Positions 9,001 through 11,348 of a stretch of 11,348 nucleotides of DNA are shown here, piece by piece. The notes beneath the pieces were generated by a model. That model was not told the origin of the DNA and did no database searches. It saw nothing but the letters and a program-made list of their open reading frames with translations. Each line of letters begins with the position of its first letter. The stretch's first letter is position 1. The position numbers and the translations under genes are program-made. Source of the stretch: Verrucomicrobia bacterium UBA1200 (lineage in GTDB: Bacteria > Verrucomicrobiota > Kiritimatiellia > RFP12 > UBA1067). The stretch lies in NCBI GenBank assembly GCA_002309765.1, contig DBXY01000030.1, positions 6,087 to 17,434 on the forward strand. Direction: 5' to 3'.

Positions 9001-9785
9001 ATTTTCTCGAAATCCACGTGGATGTCCAGGTCGTCGTAGTTGCGCAAGGTGAATGTGACGGTATTGCCCGAAACGATAATATCTTCTGGGACGCCATAGA
9101 TTGTCGTTGCGCGGTAGCCGCTATCTGGAGTCAGGATCAACGTCACGGTGTCGCCCTCGTAGTAGGGACCCGCGTGGGAGAGTGCGACCGTGCCGTGTTC
9201 GTCGCCGCTCGTTGCGATGTTGATGGAATACAGCGCCTGTACCCAGATGTCGTGGGCCGGCATCGTGAAGGTGTTGCCGCTGAGGCGGGTCCAGGTCTTC
9301 GTGCCGTCCGGGCCGACGTCCTGCGCAGTCTCATAGACGATGCTGTGCCCGATTCGGGGCGTCGCAATCAGCGTGACATTCGTGCCCGGGGCGTAGGTAG
9401 ATAGCAACGGATCCGCCGTGATGTCGCCCACTGGCTTCTGGACGAAGACGAAGTACTCCCCATCCTTCCTGAAGACCGCTTCCCACTCGCAGTCGCCTTC
9501 GAGGACAAAGGAAAAACTGCTTTGGTAGTTCACGCTGTGTTCGCCGGCGAATGTTTTCTCCCACCAGGCAAAGGTATAGCCGTGTTTGGCCACAGCGGAC
9601 AATGTGACTGTCTGTCCAACGGTATAGGGGCCGGACGGGGAGACCGAGAGCGTGCCGGCTTCCAGACTGGGATCAATGTAAATCCCGAGCGTGCAGGGGT
9701 CGCCGATAGCGGCGCGCGCAGAAAGGGTAAACAATGCCACCGCCGCGAACGCGGCGAACATCAGTTTTCTCATCGTTGTCTTCAT
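1..9785 (-). CDS. Giant exported multi-module repeat protein (3' end outside the window)
   Basis: I translated this minus-strand frame from the ATG at 9785-9783 to the left edge and found 3,261 codons with no stop or frameshift. The start is supported by a GGA-containing purine-rich ribosome site 8 bases upstream and by a Sec signal peptide at residues 1-25 (Lys/Arg start, hydrophobic core, ARA before the cleavage site). In order, the protein has seven InlB-like repeats (31-562), modules 1-6 (563-2415), a GLUG-like block (2416-2739), module 7 (2740-3057) and a second GLUG-like block (3058 onward, cut). The modules contain about 29 Gly-rich turns of the form 'ITINGGTVTATGG..AGIGGG', as seen in large secreted proteins predicted to form right-handed parallel beta-helices. 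I see no catalytic motif. The fold and a role in adhesion or glycan binding are inferred from family resemblance. No anchor or secretion domain is visible because the C-terminus is missing. It lies 116 bases downstream of the 446-residue gene on the same strand. Confidence 0.95.
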   Translation of the reverse strand, partial: MKTTMRKLMFAAFAAVALFTLSARAAIGDPCTLGIYIDPSLEAGTLSVSPSGPYTVGQTVTLSAVAKHGYTFAWWEKTFAGEHSVNYQSSFSFVLEGDCEWEAVFRKDGEYFVFVQKPVGDITADPLLSTYAPGTNVTLIATPRIGHSIVYETAQDVGPDGTKTWTRLSGNTFTMPAHDIWVQALYSINIATSGDEHGTVALSHAGPYYEGDTVTLILTPDSGYRATTIYGVPEDIIVSGNTVTFTLRNYDDLDIHVDFEKIPTYTLHTSVYPPDGGTVAVTYDGANGNYVATATPTNGYHFLGWINLDDSSFLGTDNPYPLHVTGDMSIRAVFCVNVAVKPNIEHGSLEVVNSNQTYVAGDIVTLLGHPDEGYAVDYYAAGEIHNGSASLQRLDGNSFVMPPWDMLVSVVFVQGLTVSAAASTEGTGTVVGTGTYKPGSTVTLVAEPAEGYTFTSWEEDGVVVSTDRIYSFTIQTNRNLTANFQSYNGMSFTINASAVPAAGGTITGTGTYAGGETVTLTALPAPGYSFLGWSEYGQPIGAQPVYSFTANGNRTLTATFQSTVGITYVNAAGSELLCENFTTISSATAAMNTGWYAVVGNVTIANRIEISGAVNLILCDGVSLTVPNGIHLTGANSLTIWGQSGGTGALVIESPDLDQAGIGGNARQSGGVFNMNGGTLTATGGEYGAGIGGGGDIRTTADSLSNSASAGAITINGGTVLASGGLFAAGIGGGMQSGTGDITINGGTVVATGGDGGGSGIGGGWFGGDGTVTINGGTITATAGQKCRECYDCGAGIGGGNGRYLRSVVISGGDITAVGGYRSAGIGGGSSRYFASELENGKTLEELESKGTAYVTGAVTISGGTISATGGEQASGIGGGGFAPGGTVTISGGRVTANGGQYGAGIGGGWEGGGGTVAIRDGEVTATGGKYAAGIGAGYEASGGTVEIGGGTVTANGGCCGAGIGGGSNTTFDNSTNCGGGTVVITGGTVTATGGNGGRLEYPWPEIYGAGAGIGGGWRGPGANVTINGASITVIPGDMPNGGSHPQAIGHGSDASEDGSLILAAADGSCIKAGRVFSDGHVEWSAEDTASACRNELYTTIIECGFLHSYDSVGHCHVCGDASGPVLCRIPRVNAEGEAQGSDELCESLTASSISWNIAGACSGWYAVTNDIMISSRVTVSGNVNIILCDGATLTTPKGIEVAEGNSLTIWRQEGATGVLLTGTTNGTDATCESGNAAIGGGSGHNAGAIIVNGGNVTAVAGAGAQAIGRGAGANGAGDLHIHRTRVFDGVAAAEPVGHAQRDAVCRGSWARLADCMEHTYENHICRYCDLHLPVDYLNPISEDVLRIEEFSAFTGQAALSEGWYLMSTADVETSGRVTVSGNVNIIIGDGVTWNALSGINVGAGSSLTVWAQSEGDSMGALIATGASGQAGIGGGVNEAGGAVTINGGAVSVVGGNNASGIGGGENGDGGNFTIRGGALTVIAGTGAQAVGHGVGADAEGGIVIYHRRVYAAEAAANPVALAERETVCRSAWARLTPCLEHDFDNAVCRLCGKPGTNLYFDPMDADEPYKNQEVITLYDGRLDLNAGWYVLDESMEVGGRINISGDVNLILCDGVELTVSGGIHVAGKHRFTLWAQSEDSDTRGVLNALNPSSSSAGIGGNNLESAGTVIINGCTVNAFGGRYGAGIGGGYQGKGGTIVINGGSVNAIGGWLAAGIGGGIQGDGGTVTINGGTVNAAGGTAGAGIGGGRDSAGGTITINGGTVNATGGHNAAGIGGGSDSATGGVVNISGGIVTVVAGNGAQAIGRGKGNGNSGQLNIGASRVGRLDGSGSVVEWAAFSSRVDVCRDATGSTVRIAPCESHVDNDSDGFCELCRIYLLYPNQRTVEYLDSANNDQLDRKICSLYAGQAIMRDGWYAVTESQLFDGRLEIAGNVNLVLCDGTELSVPGGIHVAAGNSLTIWSSSVDNSMAGKLTITEPALGNAGVGGNAGESGGSVAVKGGILVVVGGEGAPAIGCGGGGANPGNLNLSAACRVGRVDGSGNVGNWATPASRVELCRNADGAIVRIERCNPHRDDNDDGSCELCGGHVMKTMPYLDPTSGDMLSRTDYSIYTGQQTLNTGWYAVDQSRQLGNRLEINGDVNLILCDGVELTLTSGIHVTGASSLTVWAQSEDDDTCGALTATSPGDSMAGIGGNNEESGGEVTINGGRVSATGNYCGAGIGSGNNAYGSGGTITINGGTVSATGGEWAAGIGGAWLASGGNITINGGTVMATGGYFHSISAYYCGAGIGAAYYGNGGTITINGGTVTAVGAYLCPGIGGGNEGGGGTITITGGTVTAIGDGTEAIGAGAESGDSGTLAIFGMRVGMVDGENNVTWVALENRLSACRDRSQTKVRLERCPDHEFMDGTCIYCGTCHLDQFLQGVGSLDDPYRISSGDDWNLLAKSLSFGNDTVGLHFRQTTDLSVTNTIGSEYAPFRGIYDGGGHTLTVNYDDASRSFLAPFLAISGATISSLRVEGAVSGKIHCSGLVGRVMDGPNTIRDCSVNASISATDGYAGGLIGHGMSYRTTIEGCAFAGSVSGVNVGTLWGWSDNAVAVLVNCLDLSDSGFPVGLGGGTVSMTRVGYVNPDKTEGSEGAWSADKRGVLVHSVTPGADVRLALSGTVQRYDTAGLTTCGDAFLVNGILYAGAGRTVSLALEYVGSNEFEIYSASAGTLSGSTGRYTLTMPNPGQDVTILARCKSTYYDPIRGTNVQIPDGAQVYAEGQTSLSGGWHFVTNSVTTSDRIIVTGEANLVLYDGVELNAMSGITVAEGARLTIWGQEGEHAVPGTAVKTRGTGTLFAQTPASGDYRQAAAIGGENGGPTGDIVINGGVVTARGAWGAGIGRGNIASGAVGSVTINGGYVDASGDSGSAGIGSGAYADSCPVTITGGYVLAAGCVYGSQATSGIGTGRPRTNGSQPLSNGTITITGGTVVAQAGEAPSGGTAAQAIGVNAADAAHNGTGHLVLGDVRAYASADAASPVAVSARGDTCRGTWVKVEACARHQDQNADNLCDYCGEYCGPVPPIDANGVFLIGSTDDWNVFAASVAAGKRYDGETVQLTANIAVTTTVGTGDHPFGGIFDGGGHTLTVNISSAEQCAAPFRQINGATIHDLTVAGTVTGSDYHAAGLVGGCGNDRPNTIRNCTVTATVNGNGYAGGIVGHGGQGTLMLEGCVFSGAVNGFASFAGGILGWCDALTLQMDNCLTTGTFNPTGNGKFHPIACKF
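3..614 (-). repeat. GLUG-like block B (residues 3058-3261), cut by the window edge
   Basis: This block aligns closely with block A. Shared landmarks are 'DDWN', 'IFDGGGHTLTVN', 'APF..INGATI..L.V.G.V.G', 'GLVGGCG', 'PNTIRNCTVTATV', 'GYAGGIVGHG' and 'LEGCVFSGAVNG'. It ends at the edge with 'TFNPTGNGKFHPIACKF'. Blocks A and B look like products of a duplication that included the preceding knuckle. The protein continues beyond the window, since no stop codon occurs. Confidence 0.72.
615..1568 (-). repeat. Module 7 (residues 2740-3057), four Gly-rich turns
   Basis: The opener has 'YYDPIRGTNV', 'GGWHFV', 'NLVLYDGVELNA' and 'ARLTIWGQEG'; the usual opener Cys is Tyr. The four turn units are 'IVINGGVVTARGA', 'VTINGGYVDASGD', 'VTITGGYVLAAGC' and 'ITITGGTVVAQAG'. 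The cap is 'AAQAIGVNAADA' and the linker 'TCRGTWVKVEAC' resembles those of modules 2 and 3. The knuckle 'CARHQDQNADNLCDYC' is followed by 'GEYC', so like module 6 it has an extra Cys just before a GLUG-like block. Confidence 0.76.
1569..2540 (-). repeat. GLUG-like block A with a trailing beta-rich stretch (residues 2416-2739)
   Basis: The block opens with 'DDPYRISSGDDWNLLAKS', a lead-in typical of GLUG-containing proteins. It continues with 'FRGIYDGGGHTLTVNY', 'APFLAISGATISSLRVEG', 'GLVGRV', 'NTIRDCSVNASI', 'YAGGLIGHG' and 'TIEGCAFAGSVSG'. The short strand-turn units ending in 'GLVG' or 'GLIG' match the GLUG motif of secreted and adhesin-like proteins. The last ~110 residues are not GLUG-like. 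They end in 'TLTMPNPGQDVTILARC', which recalls the closing strand of InlB-like units 2 and 5. The role is unknown, and the assignment rests on motif resemblance. Confidence 0.7.
2541..3524 (-). repeat. Module 6 (residues 2088-2415), five Gly-rich turns with shared ATA codons
   Basis: The opener is 'PYLDPTSGDML ... GWYAV ... NLILCDGVELTL ... LTVWAQSEDDD'. Four of the five turn units encode the central 'T-I-N' as ACG ATA AAC (near 2883, 2994, 3081 and 3174). Turn units elsewhere use ATC in this place, or ATG once. The fifth unit reads 'ITITGGTVTAIGD' and leads into the altered cap 'TEAIGAGAES'. The knuckle is 'CPDHEFMDGTCIYCGTC' at 2544-2594 and carries an extra Cys. A GLUG-like block follows directly. 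Confidence 0.78.
3525..4160 (-). repeat. Module 5 (residues 1876-2087), one Gly-rich turn
   Basis: This is a short module of 212 residues. The opener has 'EYLDSANND', 'DGWYAV', 'NLVLCDGTELSV' and 'NSLTIWSSS'. There is one turn unit, 'VAVKGGILVVVGG', and the cap is altered to 'GAPAIGCGGGA'. The linker contains 'CRVGRVDGSGNV', as in modules 4 and 6. The knuckle at 3534-3581 has the Asp-rich loop 'HRDDNDDGSCELC', which looks like a calcium-binding loop with a Cys pair attached. Confidence 0.75.
4161..5114 (-). repeat. Module 4 (residues 1558-1875), five Gly-rich turns
   Basis: The opener reads 'YFDPMDADEP ... GWYVL ... NLILCDGVELTV ... LWAQSEDSD'. Five turn units follow, from 'VIINGCTVNAFGG' to 'VNISGGIVTVVAG', then the cap 'GAQAIGRGKGN', a linker with 'RVGRLDGSGS' and 'CRDATGSTV', and the knuckle 'CESHVDNDSDGFCELC' at 4164-4211. 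Module 6 is its closest relative: same number of turns, nearly the same length (318 and 328 residues), and an exact 24-base match in the opener DNA (4948-4971 and 3352-3375). Confidence 0.78.
5115..5795 (-). repeat. Module 3 (residues 1331-1557), two Gly-rich turns
   Basis: The opener starts 'DYLNPISEDVL', then 'EGWYLM', 'NIIIGDGV' and 'SSLTVWAQS'. It has two turn units ('VTINGGAVSVVGG' and 'FTIRGGALTVIAG'), the cap 'GAQAVGHGVGA', a linker with 'VCRSAWARL' and the knuckle 'CLEH ... CRLC' at 5130-5171. Here the usual 'LCDG' of the opener is 'IGDG', so the opener Cys is lost. Confidence 0.75.
5796..6407 (-). repeat. Module 2 (residues 1127-1330), one Gly-rich turn
   Basis: This short module of 204 residues keeps the whole frame of the larger ones. 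It has the opener 'GWYAV ... NIILCDGA ... NSLTIWRQ', a single turn unit 'IIVNGGNVTAVAG', the cap 'GAQAIGRGAGA', a linker with 'CRGSWARL' and the knuckle 'CMEH ... CRYC' at 5799-5840. It shows that the opener, cap and knuckle are constant parts while the number of turns varies. Its linker resembles those of modules 3 and 7. Confidence 0.75.
6408..8099 (-). repeat. Module 1 (residues 563-1126), 11 Gly-rich turns
   Basis: This is the longest module at 564 residues. The opener has 'GWYAV', then 'NLILCDGV' and 'NSLTIWGQS'. About eleven turn units follow, from 'FNMNGGTLTATGG' near residue 672 to 'VTINGASITVIPG', mostly followed by 'AGIGGG'. Two insertions break the rhythm: a charged stretch containing 'ELENGKTLEELESKG' (about 7245-7300) and a Cys-rich loop 'KCRECYDCGAG' (about 7401-7430). 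The cap is 'QAIGHG'. The closing knuckle, at 6429-6476, is the only one with three rather than two residues between the first Cys and the His. The predicted shape is a beta-helix-like rod; this is inferred from the repeat pattern. Confidence 0.8.
8100..9695 (-). repeat. Seven InlB-like (divergent B-repeat) domains
   Basis: Residues 31-562 divide into seven units of about 73-82 residues, ending near residues 106, 188, 262, 336, 414, 487 and 562. The typical unit has 'G.GTY..G.TVTL.A.P..GY.F.GW', a variable stretch, then a closing strand such as 'NRTLTATFQS'. Units 2 and 5 instead close with 'FTMPAHD' or 'FVMPPWD' before the last strand. This pattern matches the divergent InlB B-repeat/Flg_new family of beta-grasp-like repeats in bacterial surface proteins. 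In such proteins they commonly act as spacers or adhesive stalks. They sit next to the signal peptide, so they form the N-terminal arm. The family call is from the motif pattern; the role is inferred. Confidence 0.8.
9711..9785 (-). other. Signal peptide of the giant protein
   Basis: Residues 1-25 have a positive start (MKTTMRK), a hydrophobic stretch rich in Leu, Phe, Ala and Val, and the sequence SARA before the predicted signal peptidase I cut. There is no lipobox Cys at the cut; the first Cys is residue 31. Met5 and Met9 could also serve as starts, but the ribosome site is best spaced for Met1. The protein is therefore predicted to enter the Sec pathway. Confidence 0.85.
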
Positions 9786-9802
9786 GGTTTCTTTCCTTTC
9801 AA

Positions 9803-9900
9803 AGTCGCTAGTCATTAGTCTTCAGTCTTCAGTCGCTAGTCGTTAGTCGTCACTTCCTCTAATCCCTAACCCCTAACGACTAATCACTAACGACTAACCA
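9803..9900. repeat. Heptanucleotide repeat array with an imperfect inverted repeat
   Basis: On the plus strand, seven AGTCNNN heptads run from 9803 to 9851 (AGTCGCT, AGTCATT, AGTCTTC twice, AGTCGCT, AGTCGTT, AGTCGTC). After a 7-base break, six CTAANNN heptads run from 9859 to 9900 (CTAATCC, CTAACCC, CTAACGA, CTAATCA, CTAACGA, CTAACCA). The two halves are roughly complementary: 9831-9850 pairs with 9876-9895 at 17 of 20 positions around a 25-base loop. The array fills most of the gap between the 446-residue gene's stop and the giant gene's ribosome site. It resembles the short tandem heptanucleotide repeats described in cyanobacteria. No run of T follows the stem, so a standard intrinsic terminator is not supported. 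A processing, attenuation or chromosome-organising role is possible but unproven. Confidence 0.85.
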
Positions 9901-9901
9901 C

Positions 9902-11242
9902 TCACTTCTCCTCCACCTTCAGCCGGTAGAACCGCGCGGGGTCGGCGGTATCGTGTTCGAATATCAGTTCGCCGTTCGGCCCGAAGTCGGTGTAGCCCAA
10001 TTCGTCCGCCTGCGACCAGTCCGTCAGGTTGGTCGAGGACAGGAGCGAAATCGACACGCCGTCGGTATGCACCGGGGCGAGCGTCTTCACGACGGGCTTG
10101 CCGTTCACGAACGAAATGTCCGCGAACGGGTTGCAGGCGTTTGTCGGGCAGTTGAAGACGTAGCGGATGAGGTTGGGCGTCCCGTCCGTCACGGCGTCCG
10201 CCGTGCCGAGGCCGTTTGTGGCGGCCCAGGTGTCGTAGGGTGTCATGAAGTCGAAAGCGAGGCACGCGCGGACGGCCACAGAGCTCCGAATATGCCGCTT
10301 GGTGAAGAATCCGCCCCAGAAACAGAAGCACCAACCGCGGTCCGACTCCGTTGTGGAAGATGCGTAGTCGTCCAGTTGCGAGAAACCGGCGCCTCCCGCC
10401 GTTTGCAATATGTCGACGAGGGAACCGGTGTCGTATGTAGAGCTTTCCGTGAGCGTGGTGTCGGGATCCGCGCCTCCGCATCCGGCGAAGATCCGTCGCC
10501 AGTCGGAAAGCGACGGCAGCCGCCAGTCGGCAAGTGCCACCCGGTGGTTTGGCGCCCAATTGCCGACGGTTGTGCCCGCTTCACGAAGCAGTGCCGCGTC
10601 GGCATCCGCCAGCGCGATCGCGAGGCCTGTGCGGTTGGTCATGTCGAGCCAAGCCACCATTGCCTCTGCGGTCGTTCCGGCCAGCGTGGCGGCGTCCACG
10701 TCCTGGTAAATCCTGCCGTTCGCCCCGATGACCTTGCCGACGTCGCCCGATGACGCCACGATGGCGGTGGGTTCCGGCTCCGCCCCGTAGCCTGGAACGG
10801 AAATCGTGATGCCGTAACTGCCGAAGGACGTGTAAAAATGCTCGACGTAGATATCCAATTCGGGGTCGTACTCCAAGAACGGCTCCTCGTATTCATACTC
10901 TCCGGTCAGGTCGATTGTCCCGGTGAACGGGCGTGAAATCGTCAGCGTGAAGCCGCCGTCGGGGTTCGAGGCGAGGGACGCCTCGTCGCCGCTCTGGTAA
11001 AGCGATTCGCTGGATTGCGTAAAATTGTCTAGGGCCGCGACCGTGTAGAGGTTGTCAAAGACATCGCGGAACGAACCGTACCCGCTGTCGTCAACTGAGA
11101 GTTCCAGCGGGAAAGATTGGTCGGTGAGCGTATAGGTCATTCCGTTGGCCTCGAACTGGACATCGTAAAGGGACTGCGCCCGGACATTTAGTCCGAGCGT
11201 GGTCACTACGAACGCAACGGCGAGGGTCAGCATCTTCTTCAT
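9902..11242 (-). CDS. Exported protein with FISUMP/DUF1566-like domain and verrucomicrobial-type C-terminus
   Basis: This complete gene encodes 446 residues, with AAGGA 9 bases before the ATG and a TGA stop at 9904-9902. Residues 1-22 form a Sec signal peptide (MKKML ... VRA, cut before QS). Residues 23-165 are an acidic, aromatic, beta-rich stretch I do not recognise. Residues 168-330 resemble the FISUMP/DUF1566 (Lcl C-terminal-like) group: 'GKVIGANGRIY', 'GLAIALADA', 'DWRLPSLSDWRRIF' (239-252), 'YASSTTESDRGW' (293-304) and 'VRACLAF' (324-330). The C-terminus has 'YDTWAATNGLG' and 'GTPNLIRYVF', then 'LSSTNLTDW' and 'DPARFYRLK', a tail frequent in exported verrucomicrobial proteins. Function is unknown; FISUMP-type domains occur in secreted or surface proteins. 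It precedes the giant gene in the same direction, and both products carry signal peptides, so a shared role at the envelope is plausible. Confidence 0.9.
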   Translation of the reverse strand: MKKMLTLAVAFVVTTLGLNVRAQSLYDVQFEANGMTYTLTDQSFPLELSVDDSGYGSFRDVFDNLYTVAALDNFTQSSESLYQSGDEASLASNPDGGFTLTISRPFTGTIDLTGEYEYEEPFLEYDPELDIYVEHFYTSFGSYGITISVPGYGAEPEPTAIVASSGDVGKVIGANGRIYQDVDAATLAGTTAEAMVAWLDMTNRTGLAIALADADAALLREAGTTVGNWAPNHRVALADWRLPSLSDWRRIFAGCGGADPDTTLTESSTYDTGSLVDILQTAGGAGFSQLDDYASSTTESDRGWCFCFWGGFFTKRHIRSSVAVRACLAFDFMTPYDTWAATNGLGTADAVTDGTPNLIRYVFNCPTNACNPFADISFVNGKPVVKTLAPVHTDGVSISLLSSTNLTDWSQADELGYTDFGPNGELIFEHDTADPARFYRLKVEEK

Positions 11243-11273
11243 AGTGTTGTTCCTTGCAAATCCTTTTTTGGGG

Positions 11274-11348
11274 CTACGCCGGTTCGATGACCGGCAGGTC
11301 GATGTTCCGTTTCCTCGGGTTGAAGTTGATGCCCACGAGCGTGACGGG
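11274..11348 (-). CDS. C-terminal end of a gene, possibly AAA-ATPase-like/PD-(D/E)XK (DUF1703-type)
   Basis: The last 24 codons are present, ending 'VTLVGINFNPRKRNIDLPVI' plus EPA and a TAG stop at 11276-11274. The pattern 'VGINF....RNI' is the usual ending of the large family with an N-terminal AAA-ATPase-like domain and a C-terminal PD-(D/E)XK nuclease-like domain, common in gut Bacteroidota and PVC bacteria. Only the tail is visible, so this is a family suggestion from a short motif. The gap to the start of the next gene is only 31 bases and holds mainly that gene's ribosome site. Confidence 0.5.
   Translation of the reverse strand, partial: PVTLVGINFNPRKRNIDLPVIEPA

Noticed and set aside
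9953..10753. Plus-strand open frame of 266 codons opposite the 446-residue gene
   Set aside because: The minus-strand gene has a signal peptide, a ribosome site and recognisable domains. The plus-strand frame has none and lies wholly within it.
11278..11295. Perfect 6-base inverted repeat (GCCGGT ... ACCGGC) just inside the end of the right-hand gene
   Set aside because: On the minus strand it is followed by a run of A, not T, and it lies within the coding end, so it does not look like an intrinsic terminator.

Overview
The window suggests a high-GC bacterium, probably of the PVC superphylum (Verrucomicrobiota, Kiritimatiellota or Lentisphaerota). The evidence is indirect. The 446-residue protein ends in a tail of the 'LSSTNLTDW ... 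ARFYRLK' type that is common in that group. The giant protein uses secreted repeat families (InlB-like B-repeats, Gly-rich 'INGGTV.ATGG..AGIGGG' turns, GLUG-like repeats) that abound in gut-associated bacteria. No rRNA or other phylogenetic marker is present, so this placement is an inference.

Every gene I can support reads on the minus strand. From right to left they are: (1) 11274-11348, the last 24 codons of a gene cut by the window edge, whose tail resembles AAA-ATPase-like/PD-(D/E)XK (DUF1703-type) proteins; (2) 9902-11242, a secreted 446-residue protein with a FISUMP/DUF1566-like domain and a verrucomicrobial-type C-terminus; (3) a 116-base intergenic region that holds a heptanucleotide repeat array able to fold back on itself; (4) 1-9785, one uninterrupted reading frame of at least 3,261 codons that runs off the left edge. 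The fourth gene fills about 86% of the window and has no stop codon in it.

The giant protein begins with a Sec signal peptide and continues with seven InlB-like repeats (residues 31-562). Seven related modules follow. Each has a conserved opener ('GWYAV ... NLILCDGV ... SLTIW.Q'), then 1 to 11 Gly-rich turn units, a 'GAQAIGRG'-type cap, a linker, and a Cys/His knuckle of the form C-x2-H ... C-x2-C. Two GLUG-like blocks follow modules 6 and 7, and the second is cut by the window edge. The likely picture is a very long exported repeat protein, displayed or released at the cell surface, possibly an adhesin or glycan-binding protein. Its anchoring or export domain would lie beyond the left edge.

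The long plus-strand open frames, including one of 1,213 codons at 5160-8801, are in exact codon register with the giant gene and are its antisense shadows. I see no RNA gene, CRISPR array, insertion sequence or recognisable defence system. What stands out is the modular construction of the giant gene, the knuckles at its module junctions, traces of local repeat expansion, and the heptad array before its start.
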